Shown here: positions 20,181-32,015 of the stretch, piece by piece
Layout: each line of letters begins with the position of its first letter
Position numbering within the stretch: the stretch's first letter is position 1
Source: Gnetum montanum
Taxonomy: Eukaryota; Streptophyta; Gnetopsida; Gnetales; Gnetaceae
DNA: 64,000 nt
Direction: 5' to 3'
Assembly: GCA_015680685.1 (NCBI GenBank)
Contig: MNCI01018018.1
Coordinates: 105,961-169,960, forward strand
Program-made: the position numbers and the translations under genes
Notes under the pieces: model-generated
What the model was told of the DNA's origin: nothing
Database searches by the model: none
What the model saw: only the letters and a program-made list of their open reading frames with translations

Positions 20181-21015
20181 TCAATCAGGTGCTTGTAGAA
20201 TTGGGGTTTCAACAAGCTTTTGCTTCAGTTTCTGAAATGTTGTTTCACATGTAGGGGTATAGATGAATGATGCATCTTTCTTTGTCAATTCCACCAATGG
20301 CTTGGCGATTTTGGAAAAATTCTCAATGAAACATTGATTGTAGCCAGTATGACCAAGGAATGATTGTACTTCTTTAATTGTTTTAGGTTGATGGGCTATT
20401 CCTTGGATGACCCTTATTTTTTTAGGGTTCACCTTGATTCCTAATTTTGAAATATAATGCCCCAAGACTATGCCTTCTTGGACCATAATATGGCTCTTCT
20501 ACCAATTGAATCAAAGGTTTGTTTCGACACATTGTTTTAACACCTACTCAAGATGGTCCAGGGCTTGCTCAAATGTAGCTTCATAGGTAGAAAAGTTATC
20601 CATGGAGACTTCTACCTCGCTACTGATCTATTGTTGGAAAATGTTGAGAATTGATCATTGGAATGTGGCTAGGGCATTACATAGACCAAATGGCATTTAA
20701 CGGTAAGCGAAAGTCATCTTCACCTAGTTCTTTAGTGCAATCCAAATTTGGTTATAGCCACTATAATCATCCAGAAAGTTGTAATAGCTATGCCCAGAAA
20801 TGATGTCTAGCACTTGGTCGACAAAAGGCAACAGAAAATGATCTTTGAAAGTTGCCATGTTGAGTAGTCAGAAGTCGATGCACACCTGCCATTTGCCTTC
20901 TTTCTTGGGTATGATCATGAGTGGATTGACCCACTCGCTATTTGTGACAGGGTAGATGAATCTCGCTTTGAGGAGTTTTTCAATCTCCTCTTTAACAATC
21001 TACTTTAATTTGGGA
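20181..21015 (-). pseudogene. Reverse transcriptase remnant (element 2)
   Basis: Blocks seen are KEEIEKLLKARFIYPVTNSE (21000-20940), LLNMATFKDHF (about 20870), SGYNQIWIALKN (about 20760) and MPFGLCNALATFQ (about 20690). The catalytic box reads SMDN where FMDD is expected (about 20610), so it is dead. About seven codons (the TSPWGT block) are missing in frame before MPFGL. GIVLGHYISKLGIKVNPKKI and SFLGHTGYNQCFIENFSKIA mark the thumb and connection. Confidence 0.85.
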
Positions 21016-21429
21016 TTCAAACATTGCTACGGTTGTCATTTTGACTTAATGGTAGCGTTAATGTATATTTGGTGATGGTATATTCTTGGATCTATCCCAG
21101 TGAGCTTAGAATATGACAAGCAAAGGCTGCTAACCTTTTTTCCACAACCTTTATCAATGTTTTCTTTTGTTCTACAGCAAGCTTATCATTAATGATGACT
21201 AGTTTTTCATTTTTCAAAAATACATACTCCATCCTAGTCGGTAGTGTCTTCAATTCAAGGGGTTCTTGTCTAAAATTTTCAAGAATCTCCAACTCTTTCC
21301 AATTAACATCATCATTTACTCCTTTGGAGAGTTGGTGATGAATTACTCAAGTTTGTCCATACTTGCAACATATTTGTACGTTAGGCCCTTAGTAGGTTCC
21401 ATGCATAATGTACTACTACTAGGATCAGC

Positions 21430-22098
21430 TGTGTATAGGCATCTTTGGATTTCAACTTTTGGTGCACATTGCTTACATGCAAAGATAGATTTTCACTTTA
21501 CTAACCATAACTTCTACACACAATGGCACCTTGAATTGTTGTACACAATACATGGAACCCTCTTCTTATCAATCTTTCCAAATTCATTTTCTTTTGATAT
21601 CTCCAAGGAAAGATCTCTAATGCCCATTTTGGCATTAACGGTACTTCACCATGCCCTTCCTATAATAACTAGAAATTTCCCCTTGCAGTTCTCCAATTTG
21701 ATTACTAGGAAGTCAGTAGGATATGACCACCCACAAATGATGGTTACGATGTTCTCTACTAGTCCCAATGAAACAGTGATGGACTGGTCTGCTAGTTCTA
21801 GCCGAATGTTGCTCTTCTTCAAGGGAGGAAGGTTCCACATTGTATACATCTCATGCAAGATTAGATTAACATCAGGACTAAAGTTCAGAAGAGCTTTACA
21901 AGGCTCATTCGTAACAATTTGCAAATATACTAGGGGACTCTGGAGATTAGCTAACTTTCTAGGCAAGTTACCAGCTCGAATCCAATTAGATATAGCATGA
22001 GTTAACATTACAGTATGGATTTGAGAGGGATTTTGGTTTGAAGGGGACCCAGATAGATGTGAGATAGAGGAAGGTGGACAAGCAGGGTTACCAACCAT
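21430..22098 (-). pseudogene. Protease remnant (element 2)
   Basis: The active-site region reads KALLNFSPDVNLIL where relatives have LMDSGSRVNLIS, so the catalytic Asp and Gly are gone. Downstream, WNLPPLKKSNIRLELADQSI and DFLVIKLENCKGKFLVIIGR match the protease C-terminal half, followed by a TAG and further readable linker to 21092. An ORF of 244 codons on the plus strand from 21266 overlaps it. That is the antisense of this domain and not a gene. Confidence 0.8.
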
Positions 22099-22439
22099 TG
22101 ATGTGTTTGAGGGATTTAGTGGATTGCAAGGTCAGAAGGAGGGGCTTTTCTTTATTTGTGGTTCCGACCCGCTTGGTGGGTTAACTTATTGTAGATTGAT
22201 CGTCCTCATAGTGTTCCTTTGCTATGGTTGGGTAGGTAATTCACCTTGCATGGATGGAGTAGGTGGTAGCTGTGTAGGAGATGGAGGAGTAGGTACAGGG
22301 ACAGGAGGTGCAAGAGGATAGTAGATGGCATCCCTCCTTGGATAGGGTAATTGGTATAATTTAGGAGGGTAGTGGTGAGGTTGGTAAGCGACAACATGAC
22401 TAGAGGAGTCCCATGGAGATGAAGGTTGTTAAACATAGT

Positions 22440-24530
22440 AGCCATTAGGATCTGGTTGTCGATAAAGGTACTACTATCTTAGAGGTGGCAATGCCCACGA
22501 TTGTGGTTGTTGCCACTACTGGTACAATTTGTAGGGTTGTAGTGGATTTCCACTTGGATAGTATTGTTGCAGTTTGTGGAACTATTGAGGATTGCCTTAT
22601 GGATAAGGTAATCTTTTGGGTGTTTACCTTGGGTGCAAGTTGTGGATGTAAGGCATACACCCTAGATTTCTGCAGGTGTGACACAACTGGGCAACATCCC
22701 TTAGGATGTTCATACTGATAGATGTCATAACTGCCATCATCATCTAAGTTGCTATCCGCAACCATCTCTATTATAGCCATTTTATGCTTTCCCTTAGATA
22801 TGGTAGGTTCAGCTTCCTTACGTCTCTAGTGCTCACACTCACCTCTTTGTCCCTTGGACTCTTCTACGATTTTTAAGACAACTTGAAATCTATTATCCAT
22901 GGAGTCCCATAATTGTTCAACCATAGGAATTAATTTAGATTGCAATTTATAGAGTGGCAAGGTTTTTTGATTAGCCACCTCATCTCTGATTAATTTGTCC
23001 TCACTGTCACAAAATTGAATTATCCTTTTGTAGATAGAAGGATTCTTGTTGTATTCCTCTACACTTTCTTATTTTCTTAATTCTCCCTTCTCCTTGGCTA
23101 CCTACTAAATTAACTTTTGAATTTGATGGATGCTTAACTCTGTTAATCTCCCTTGGGCATAGGCATCAAGGATTTTCCTTGTTTCAGTTCGTAACCTGTC
23201 TATGATATGGAAAAGCTAATCAAGCTGAGAGTATCCATGGCTAGGACACCTATGTAACAGAGAGTACTATTGGTCAATAATAGCATCTAAGGGCTTATGA
23301 TTTCCTTATTTCCACCCTTGAATTTGCTTCCTTAGATTGGATACTTGAGAGTATGTTTGATATTTGTCATTGAACAATTCCAACATTGTACTCCACTGCC
23401 TGATTGATTCTAGTTCCAAGGATCGATACTAGTTTTTTGCTTCCTTTATGAGTGTCCTTAGAAATAATTTCAACTTCTACCAGTCGTTCTCAATATTCTA
23501 CAAGCACATGCATCTTGAAATTCTTGGAGATGATTTTGCATATCAACATCGTATCCTCCCTTGAACCGAGGGATGTTGTTCATATCTAGCCTCTTTATTC
23601 TGCTATCTTTCATGTGCCTTGTTGGAATTTTCATAGACTGTGCAATATTCAACATGCCCTAAGTGGCAAGTAGAGGTTCATCAAGGCCATGGTGATGATG
23701 CCTATTATGTTCTCTACTAGCCCTTCTTTCTTGATGATGGGTCTTTCTAGATTCCCCACATCTTTGGTCACGATTTTCCTGATGGTCCCTTCTATTGTTC
23801 TACTCTCGTTGGTCACCTCCATCATGGTTATTCCTTCTATGGGCATGATCCAGGCTAGATGATGAAGAAGAAGAAGACAATGAAGGGGAAGAAGAAGGAG
23901 AACATGCTCCGCATTGATGCCTATCATCCTTCCTTCATTACTCGTGACCACGATTATGATTGCGATCTCCTTTTTCACCCTTATCTTGACTTGCCTCTCC
24001 AAATCCATTTTTTTTCATTGGATCCATTTTGACCAGAACCTAGATTATGAATTATGGAATATACATTCTAGTTGAGGGCTTCCTAAACAAAGTTAATGAG
24101 AGGAGAATCACTAAAGAAGTGGTCACTTCCATCAAATGGGCCATGCGAAGGTGGAAAAATGTTTGACCCCTTGCCATTCATAAGCTCATGTTGGTGTTCA
24201 AGTTCATGATTCCTTAATCTTTGTGCTTCAGTGGGATGATAATCCCTTGAGTCGAGATCTTGCATCTCATATCCTCCATGAAGATGTTGAAGCCCATGTT
24301 GTATGAGCATTAGCTGGAGCATTGCTGGAACAAATTGATCAAGTGGCAAAATAATGTTTCCTTCCATGTAGTGCCACCACAACAATTCATCTTGATGCAA
24401 GATGAAGGTGAAGTTTGGTACATACTCATCAGGATGAGCATATACCACCTAATATTGCTGAGGCACCTGGACTGCCCTGGGTGGAGATGGGATTCTTTGA
24501 GAAGAAGAAATTTTGTGTTAATGAACGTAT
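22440..24530 (-). pseudogene. Gag remnant (element 2)
   Basis: The order from the N terminus is a leader block YAHPDEYVPNFTFILHQDEL (24440-24380) and NIILPLDQ, an Arg/Ser/His-rich stretch (about 24000-23700) and the capsid domain beginning DSRIKRLDMNNIPRFKGGY (about 23600). A second capsid part follows to about 23340 in another frame. Next is a Cys/His segment at about 22728-22687, in which Cys are replaced (SYDIYQYEHPKGCCPV), and a Gln/Pro/Tyr-rich tail. Several frame changes and stops break it. The rest of the pol reading follows downstream. Confidence 0.8.
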
Positions 24531-24658
24531 AGACAGTGTATAGTTAAGGTTTAATTTAATTATAATAATTTTTGTTTTTGTAGGATTTGACTCTTAGGGT
24601 TTGAACAATGAGGTTACTAAGTTTCACTCGGTTTAGATAGTGCACGTAGAACTACAAT

Positions 24659-24675
24659 CCTTGGCAATGGTGCCA
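24659..24675 (-). other. Primer-binding site, tRNA-Asp type (element 2)
   Basis: Sense strand TGGCACCATTGCCAAGG, one base after the LTR end. The 3' end of plant tRNA-Asp corresponds to TGGCGCCGTTGCCGGGG. The four differences are all G-to-A, as expected from deamination of methylated C on the other strand. Confidence 0.8.
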
Positions 24676-25116
24676 ATGATGAGTGGTGAGGTACCCCTAC
24701 ACCCAACCATATGAATACGAGTGTTCACGCGCGATCCAGTCGAACTCCAAGGATTAAGTGCTTATGTGCTTACGTAGAACAAGGATGGATTATGCGATCG
24801 TTGTCTTTCCAAGCTTACTTGTAAGGCACAATTATATGGTTAAGTAAACTGGAGGTATATGATTTTTATGCTTTTTATGTTTTATGTTCTTGGTCCTTAA
24901 AATAGGAAAATGAAATAATTTAGTAACTAATTTAATTTAACTAATCAACTATTCTCTAACTAGTCCTAACACCAGCATCTGTTCCCACTCTCCGGAAACA
25001 TCCTAAACCAATGTAACACTACCAAACTAAAAAAACTAATACCAAAAGAAGTGTCCCGGTCTCTTGTTCGGCTAAGGGACTAAAAAACTAATACCAAACC
25101 AAGTGTCTCGGTCTCT

Positions 25117-25124
25117 TATTTATA
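25117..25124 (-). promoter_or_regulatory. TATA box of LTR B
   Basis: TATAAATA on the minus strand, at the same position relative to the GATATC array as in LTRs A and C. A second, imperfect copy of the surrounding sequence occurs about 60 bp away as part of a local duplication in this LTR, but without an intact TATA. Confidence 0.7.
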
Positions 25125-25176
25125 GGCAATGAGATAAGCTTCGACATCGCATGTTCACTATCACTTTGGTACCTTT

Positions 25177-25238
25177 GATATTGCGTATCCGATATCTAGG
25201 GTCCAATATTGGGGATTCGATATCGGGGATCCAATATC
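25177..25238 (-). repeat. 14-bp GATATC array in U3 of LTR B
   Basis: Cores start at 25177, 25191, 25205, 25219 and 25233, exactly 14 bp apart, with forms GATATT, GATATC, AATATT, GATATC and AATATC. The last core lies 11 bases from the LTR start, so the array fills the space between LTR edge and TATA box. Confidence 0.9.
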
Positions 25239-25262
25239 GTGACTCATCATACCCCCACAACT

Positions 25263-25609
25263 GAATGAAAACTTGTCCTTGAGTTCCTTACAAAATATTG
25301 GGAAGGTATGGGACTATTGACTGAATGACAACTGACGGTGACATGGAATGACAGACTCAATGTGCCTGGTGAACAAATCAACAAACATATTACAACATTG
25401 TTGTTCATAACCACTATGGTGAACACTGTATATAGATGACATCTAAAACCTCTTTTGATAGCTTGAAGAGAGAGAGAAGAAAGAAAATGAGGCACGTTGC
25501 TGGCAATGTCAAAACTGTGCACATCATTGTTCCTCTATGGCCACATGATTAAGCATGTTCCTTGCGTAAACACTCCAACTCTAGTCCATCCTAAGTGCTC
25601 CCTCCTATC
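25263..25609 (-). other. Remaining 3' non-coding region of element 3
   Basis: About 350 bp homologous to 16342-16690 of element 2, with shared blocks such as CTCTAGTCCAT near the right end. It includes a purine run (GAAGAGAGAGAGAAG at 25465-25479). No gene. The junction with integrase at about 25610 marks an internal deletion. Confidence 0.6.
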
Positions 25610-26292
25610 CTAGTCCATTGTTCATGTGACCTCCATCTATTTATGATTTTTTGTTGAACAAATCTTGCAGTAGTAGATGATGTACAGTCGGTAACAACGG
25701 TTGCTTTTAGCCACTTTGTAAAATAGTCAATAGTAATAACAATGTATGCCTTTCCATTGGACATTGGTGTAATAGGCCCCATAAAATCAATACCCCATAT
25801 GTCAAAGTGTTCTAAGAGTTGAATCCATTATTGTGGACCCTCCATTCTAGCAGTCACTCACCTAAAGCATTAGCAGCATTCACAAGATTGGACAAAATGA
25901 TGGGCATCCCGAAATAATGTAGGCCAATAATATCCTACAAGTAAGATTTTAATGGTTGTTCGTCTCTCAGCGTAATGACCCCCACAAGGGCCCTCATGAG
26001 TCTTGGAGAATTTGCAATTGATCTACATTGGGAACACACGATTGAACCAAGCCATTAGAACATACCTTGTAAAGGTGTCCGTTAATTTCCATAAAATGTT
26101 TGACTTGATGGAGAAACTGTCATTTCTTTTAATGTCTAGGCCTTGTGGTGTTTCTTGTGTGAGAAGATAGGTAAGAATGCTACTATACCAATTTGTATCT
26201 ATGGGTGATTGATTGTTTGTTACACCTACAAAGAGTAGTTCATCAGGGAAGTGATTAGAAATTTTGGGTATTCGTCCTCCTTGTTGTCTCAA
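25610..26292 (-). pseudogene. Truncated integrase remnant (element 3)
   Basis: The N-terminal part reads NWYSSILTYLLTQETPQGLD (about 26195-26140). The zinc-finger part reads HEGPCGGHY and GYYWPTLFRDAHHFVQSCE, then the core start HFDIWGIDFMGPITPMSNGK (about 25805-25750) and DYFTKW. It stops after VQQKIINRW, before the second catalytic Asp. The rest of the core and the C-terminal domain are deleted, not just mutated. Confidence 0.85.
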
Positions 26293-26660
26293 CGCAACTG
26301 AGATAAATGATCAACAACAACATTTTTGATGGCTTTACAATCGTTCATTGTAAGATCAAACTCTTGCAAGATCACGAGCCATCGTATGATGCGAGGGCTC
26401 ACCATTGGTTTATTCATAAGGAATCGAATTGCACTACGATCTTTGTGTACAAATATTTTATAGCCTAATACATAGTGCCTAAATTTTTCTAGTGCAAACA
26501 CCATAGCCATTAATTCTTTTTCTATTGTGGTGTAGTTGAGTTGTGCACCAGCAATACTTCAACTTGCATAGTGAATGTAATAGGGATGTTTTTGGTCATT
26601 TAACTGTGTAAGTACGACTCCTAAAGAAAAATTGGATGCGTCAGTCATTATATGAAATGA
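26293..26660 (-). pseudogene. RNase H remnant (element 3)
   Basis: Recognised from FALEKFRHYVLGYKIFVHKD (26500-26440) and RSAIRFLMNKPMVSPRIIRW (the TDH motif reads KDR). The region ends DLTMNDCKAIKNVVVDHLSQ near 26295. The DAS region near 26640 is readable but interrupted by a stop. The frame between 26510 and 26289 is open. Confidence 0.8.
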
Positions 26661-27530
26661 TCTAGGCTAGTCAGGAGCTTGTAGAATGGGTGTTCCTACT
26701 AGCTTCTGCTTTAAGGTTTGGAAAGCTAGCTCACATTCCTTGGTCCATTCAAAGGGTGTGTCCTTTTTCATTAATTCTACCAACGATTTTGCAATCTTCG
26801 AAAAGTTCTCAATGAAGCATCTATAATAGCCCGTATGTCCAAGGAATGATCGTACGTCTTTTATGGTTTCAGGTTGATGAGTGATTTCTTGGATGACTTT
26901 AATTTTCTTAGGATCTACCTCCATCCATGTTTGTGAAATTTTATGCCCTAATACAATGCCCTCTTGGACCATTAAGTGGCTTTTTTGCCAATTAAGCCTT
27001 AGGTGGGTTTCAACACATCATTTTAGTACTTGCTCTAATCGATCTAATGCTTGTTCAAAGTCCACTCTGTAGGTGGAGAAATCACCCATAAAAATCTCCA
27101 TACCATTCCCTATTTGTTGTTGAAATATACTAAGAACTAGACGTTGAAATGTTGCTCGGGCATTGCACAAGCCAAATGGCATTTGCCTATATGCAAATGT
27201 CCCCCAAGGACTTGTGAATGTAGTTTTGGCTTGGTCTTCTAGTGCTATTTGAATTTGGTTGTACCCACTTTAACCATCCAGAAAACTATAATAGCAATGC
27301 CCTACAATGGTATCTAAGACTTGGTCAACGAATGGTAATGGAAAATGGTCTTTAAATGTTGCCATGTTCAATAGCCTAAAGTCTATAAACACCCTCCATT
27401 TGTTTTCCTTTTTAGGTACAATGAATAATGGACTAACCCATTCACTGTCAGCAATGGGGTAGATGAACCTAGCCTTCAAAAGTTGTTCAATTTCTTCTTT
27501 AACTATTTGCTTAAGCTTTGGGTTCATTCA
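26661..27530 (-). pseudogene. Reverse transcriptase remnant (element 3)
   Basis: Almost the complete RT can be read, starting NPKLKQIVKEEIEQLLKARF (27525-27470), then VPKKENKWRVFIDFRLLNMA, FKDHFPLPFVDQVLDTIVGH, FLDG (27275) and MPFGLCNARATFQRL (about 27170). The catalytic box reads FMGD at about 27087 (FMDD expected), so one Asp is lost. GIVLGHKISQTWMEVDPKKI and SFLGHTGYYRCFIENFSKIA follow. Few stops are present, mostly TAG. Confidence 0.9.
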
Positions 27531-28036
27531 TCTCTGCGGTTGTCGTCGAGGCTTCATAGAGGGGTCAATGTAGATTCTATGTTGACATATCCTAGGATCT
27601 ATTCTGGTTAATTCAGGATATGACCAAGCAAAGGCTTTCAACCATTTGTTTACCATCTTCAGTGGTCTTTCTTTTTGTTGAGGAGCAAGCTTAGCGTTAA
27701 TGATTACCGGTTTTCCATTCTTGAGAAATGTATACTCCATATCCGTGGGCAACAGTTTTAACTCAAGGGGATCTTACTTAAACTCATCAGGGATTTTCAA
27801 CTTCCTCCAGTTCATATTTTCGATGTTAGGACTTGGAAGTTGGCAATGGACTTGCTATAATGTATCTATGCTATCGATATAGGCACAAGTCAAGCTCTTA
27901 GTTGGTTCCATGCATAAAGTTGAATTGCTCTCTCGGTTAACTGTTAGCCATTGGGTGCCTTCCTGTCTTGTGGCTGTTGCATATAGGCATCTTTGTATGT
28001 CAGTTATTTGTGCACACTAGTTGCATGTAGGCAATG

Positions 28037-28708
28037 TTAAGCATTGTACAAACCAGGACTTTTGCACGTAGTTACACCCTGTGTCACTATATGCGACGAT
28101 GAAACTTTCTTCTTCTTAATCTTTTCAAACATATTTTCTTTTGATATTTCTAGGAAAAGATCATGTATTCCTAGGCATGCATCAATAGTACTTAGCCATG
28201 CTCTTCCCATTATGATTGGGAAGTCCCCCTTACAGTTATTAACTTGGATCACTAGGAAATTGGCTGGAAATGACCATCCAAAAATAGTGGTAACAATGTC
28301 CTCCACTAGTCCTAACGGGACAATGATGGATGGGTTAGCCAACTCTAAATGAATGTTACTCTTTTTTAGCAGAGGTAGGTTCTAGGCTTTGTACATTTCT
28401 TGAGAGATTAAGTTAACACTAGAACTTGAATCCAAAAGAGCTTTGTAAGGCTCATTCCCAGTGATTTGCAAATATATAAGAGGACTTACAAGATTAGAGA
28501 ATTTTCTAAGAAGATGACAAGCTTTAATCCAATTAGTGATGGTATGAGTTAACATGATAGTGTGCGTGGAGTGCGATTTTTGGTTCGAAGGAAGCTCCAA
28601 AGATTCGAATGATGGTGAGGCATTTGGAGAATTAGCCGCCTGTGGTTGTAAGGACTTGGTTGGACTATTGGTTCTAAAGAAAGGTATTTTATTTGATTGA
28701 TTGTCCAA
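28037..28708 (-). pseudogene. Protease remnant (element 3)
   Basis: The frame runs from a Ser/Pro/Asn-rich leader (28708) to the active-site segment KALLDSSSSVNLISQEMYKA (28440-28385, where the D-S-G triad reads DSS). It continues with VPLGLVEDIVTTIFGWSFPA and DFPIIMGRAWLSTIDACLGI to 28037. Only one stop interrupts the two open pieces, near 28380. A linker to RT follows at 27528-27900. Confidence 0.85.
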
Positions 28709-28739
28709 ACCAACAGTAGGTTGAGGATTGATAGCCCTT

Positions 28740-31040
28740 ATAGCATTACGTTGCTATGGTTGGACAGGAAGCTTTTCCTACATAGTTAGATTAAGTGATA
28801 ATGGAGCTAAGGGTGGAAGAGGTGTAGTTGGATGAGAAGGATAGTACGTATGTGGAACATCATTCCTAGGAGAAAAAGTTCTATAGTACTCCTAGATCTA
28901 GTAGTGAGGTTGAGGAGCAACATGACTAGTGGAGTCACATGGAGAGATCGGTTGCTGAACGTAATACTCGTATGGGTCAGGTTGATGATAAGGATACTAT
29001 TGATGTGGCGATGGCATTCCCCATGATTGTGAGTGTTGCATTATTGATACTGTTCATTCAGTTGTGGTGGAGCTCCACTCGGATAATACATCAAGGGTTG
29101 GTGGAACTGCCTTGGTTTACCTTAGGGATAAGGTAACCTTTTAGGTGTTTGCCATCTATTTAATCGTGGGTTTAGTGCATACATCCCAGACTCTTGTAGA
29201 TGTGACACCACTGGGCAACATCCCTTAGGATGGTCATATTGGCAAATCTCACATCCATCATCATTATCTATGTCTGAATTGACAACCTCTTCAATGACGG
29301 CAACCTTGCCTTTACCTTTGTTACGTGTATACTCAGCATCTTTCTTTTTCCTCCTCTCTCCATCACTACTTGGTTCTCTAGACTCCTCTACTATCTTTAG
29401 AACAATTTGAAATTTATCATCTAGGGAGTTCCACATTTGATTGACCTTTGTCGATACTTCTTATGCAAATTTTTGGATGGGAAAAGTCTTTCTATTCACC
29501 ATCTCTTCAAGTGGTGAATCTTCCTCATCTTCAAAAAATCTAATTTTCTTCTTTTAGAGGGAAGGATCTTTGTTGTATTCCTCCACACTTTCTTTTTTTC
29601 TCAACTTTCCTTCTTTCTTGACAACTTGGTCCAATAATCTTTGTATTTGATGGGCTCTTAGCTTGGATAGCCTTCCCAAGGATTCTTCGCGTTTCGTACC
29701 TAAGCCCATCTACCAGATGACGTAGTTGTTCCTTTTGCGAGTAACCATGGCCAAGACAACACTATAATAATGAATAATACTAGCCCATGGTAGCATCCAA
29801 GGATTCATGTCGTCCTTGTTTCCATCCTTAGATTTGCTTACGCAGGTTGGACACCCAGGAGTACATTTGATACTTATCGTTGAATAGTTCTAACATGGTA
29901 CTCCATCGATGAATGGATTCCGATTCTAAGGACCGATACCAGCTTTCCACTTCCTTGATTAGTGTCTGTGGAAACAACTTTAGCTTTTGCCACTCATTTT
30001 CTATATTTTTCAAGGCACATGCGTTGTGGAATGCTTATATATGGTTTTGAGGATCAGCGTTGTATTTCCCTTCAAATTGTGGAATGTTATTCATGTCTAG
30101 TCTTTTAATCCTACTATCTTTTTGGTGCCTTGTTGGGATCCTACTAGCCTCTAGTATATCTAACATACTTTGGGTGGTGAGTAGGGGTTCATTGTGATCA
30201 TGCTGTCTATGGCGCTATGATGCCTATGTTGTTCCCTACTCTCCCTTCTTTTGTGATGTGTCTCTCTAGACTACCCTCGTCCCCTTTCTCGAGTGTTTTA
30301 TTTATGATCTCTATTTTGCTTACCCTTGTCCTCATGGTCTTGCCCTTTGTGAGTGTGTTCAGATCCAAGGAAGGAGGATTGACACGATGATGGCGCCTGT
30401 CACCTTCTCTTCGATGGTCGTGGCCTCGATTGCGGTTACAATCGAAATGTCCATCATTGTCATGTGTTTATGTTCCTTTTTCAGACCCTTTGTGTCCATT
30501 GGTACTAGATCCTAGGTTATGAATAGTTGAATGAAGATTCTGATACCCAACTCCTTGACCGCAGTCAATGAGAGAAACATTGTTTTATGGAAATCCTTTT
30601 GAGGTAGGTTTACCACCCTCATTTTCACTTAGGACATACAAGACATCCTGAGACCACTTCCCCTTCATGGATTTGTAATGTCTCTCTTGATGCAAATCCC
30701 TTTGGCATTGTGCCTTCGTGGGTTGATAATCTCTCAAATCTTGCTCATGCGCAACGTACTCCAATTGTAAATGCTACATACCAATTCATGTGAGAACACA
30801 AAGAAGCATGCTTGGGATTGAGTGATCAAGAGGTAACACTATGTTACCTTCTAAATCATGTCATCACAATTTTTCATCCTGGTGGAGGATAAAGGTAAAG
30901 TTTTCTACATACTCATCAGGATGAGTGTATACCAAGTGAAATTGTTGGGGGACTGGCAGATTATCTTGTGCACTCTGCCTCCGATTGTTCATGGTGTTAG
31001 ACCTAGGCAGTGAATCACTCACATAAGAAGAAGGAGACAT
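28740..31040 (-). pseudogene. Gag remnant with intact start (element 3)
   Basis: An ATG at 31038-31040 opens MSPSSYVSDSLPRSNTMNNR and runs into YTHPDEYVENFTFILHQDEK, matching element 2. It is the first ATG after the primer site, about 119 nt downstream, so it is the likely Gag start. Capsid residues NIENEWQKLKLFPQTLIKEV (about 30005) and LELFNDKYQMYS (about 29865) follow. The Cys/His motif CEICQYDHPKGCC is at 29217-29258, and a Tyr/Gln/Pro/His-rich tail ends near 28740. Frame changes separate these parts. Confidence 0.8.
29217..29258 (-). other. Gag Cys/His motif (element 3)
   Basis: The peptide CEICQYDHPKGCC has spacing C-x2-C-x3-H-x3-C-C, shorter than the C-x2-C-x4-H-x4-C zinc knuckle of most Gag proteins. 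It is identical in element 5 and its surroundings are conserved in P1, P4 and element 2. Confidence 0.65.
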
Positions 31041-31158
31041 GATTGATTATTCAATGTGCAATACTCTTTTTCGATGATTGTAGGATAACTAACCATAAGG
31101 GTTTGTTCCAATGATGGAAGGATTTTCTAAGTTCTAATCAGCACACAAACAAAAAAGT

Positions 31159-31175
31159 CCCCTACAACAGCACCA
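31159..31175 (-). other. Primer-binding site, tRNA-Asp type (element 3)
   Basis: Sense strand TGGTGCTGTTGTAGGGG, one base after the LTR end at 31177. It matches TGGCGCCGTTGCCGGGG at 13 of 17 positions, with three C-to-T changes and one other. Confidence 0.75.
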
Positions 31176-31893
31176 ATGATGAGCGGCAAGGTACGCCTAC
31201 GCCCAACCATACAAATATGAGTGTTCATGTGGAATTCAGTTGAACTCCAAGGATTAAGTACTTATGTTCTTACACAGAACAAGGATGGGTTATGTGATCA
31301 TTATCTTCCCAAGCTTACTTGTAAGGCACAATTGTATGGTTAAGTAAACTAGAGGTATATGATTTTTATGCTTTTTATGTTTTATGTTCTTGGTGCTTAA
31401 AATAGGAAAATGAAATAATTTAGTAACTAATTTAATTTAACTAATCGACTATTCTCTAATTAGTCTTAACACCAGCATCTGTTCCCACTCTCTGGACACA
31501 TCCTAAACCAATGTAACACTACTACGCTAGTCATTATTGGGTTACCAAGCATTCCCAAGTATGCTCAGAGTCATTGTGCTAAGTGTGTTAATTCGTTGAT
31601 AATTAATAGTTCAATAGAAATAACATTGATTAATTAATGAGAGCATCAAATAATAGGAAATAACATTAAATGTAATAATTAAGCTATTCTGAATGTTGCA
31701 GGGTTTATTACAAAGTTCGTCTTTATTTCTAGACACAAGTGTGCTTAGGTATACAATTCTCAAATAAAGATCCATTCACTTTATGACTCCTACTATGGGC
31801 ACTTAGAAATAATTCTAACTCTGGAAGGGAAAAACTACAAGAGCTCAACTAAGGGACTAAAAAACTAATACCAAACCAAGTGTCCTGATCTCT

Positions 31894-31901
31894 TATTTAT
31901 A
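31894..31901 (-). promoter_or_regulatory. TATA box of LTR C
   Basis: TATAAATA on the minus strand, about 33 bp from the nearest unit of the GATATC array. Identical in sequence and position to LTR B. Confidence 0.75.
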
Positions 31902-31933
31902 GGCAACAAGATAGGCTTCCACATCACATGTCT

Positions 31934-32015
31934 GATATCGCTTTGATACCTCCGATATCGTGTATCTGATATCAAGGATATGATATTCGGAATTTGATAT
32001 CAGGGGTTTGATATC
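31934..32015 (-). repeat. 14-bp GATATC array in U3 of LTR C
   Basis: Cores start at 31934, 31954, 31968, 31982, 31996 and 32010: one 20-bp step, then four steps of exactly 14 bp. Five of six are perfect GATATC and one is GATATT. Confidence 0.9.

Larger units (their letters stand above)
15465..25249 (-). mobile_element. Element 2: decayed Ty3/gypsy element, LTR A to LTR B
   Basis: It contains, in minus-strand order, a tRNA-Asp-type primer site, gag, PR, RT, RNH, IN, about 2 kb of non-coding DNA, a polypurine tract and LTR A. All coding domains are present but full of stops and frame changes. The LTR at its 5' end (B) is nearly identical to LTR C of element 3 rather than to LTR A. So the element shares or has exchanged that LTR with element 3. 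Confidence 0.85.
24677..25249 (-). repeat. LTR B (shared between element 2 and element 3)
   Basis: Bounded by TGATGAGT (sense start, 25249) and ACTCATCA (24677). One side carries the primer site of element 2 and the other a polypurine tract (25250-25262, sense AGTTGTGGGGGTA) and the 3' part of element 3. It matches LTR C at roughly 95 percent over long stretches but lacks about 320 bp of it (the part matching 31530-31855), with about 50 bp around the TATA region duplicated in place. The TATA box is at 25117-25124 and the 14-bp array at 25177-25238. Confidence 0.85.

Noticed and set aside
21266-22000. A 244-codon open frame on the plus strand, the longest in the window
   Set aside because: It is the antisense of the element 2 protease and linker, whose minus-strand frame has clear protease blocks. 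The plus frame matches no known protein.
22103-22321. Gly-rich plus-strand frame
   Set aside because: Antisense of the Gln/Pro-rich Gag tail of element 2, which explains the glycine-rich composition.
31595-31850. Region of LTR C absent from LTR B as a separate insertion in C
   Set aside because: LTRs A and D contain the homologous region, so B has a deletion rather than C an insertion.
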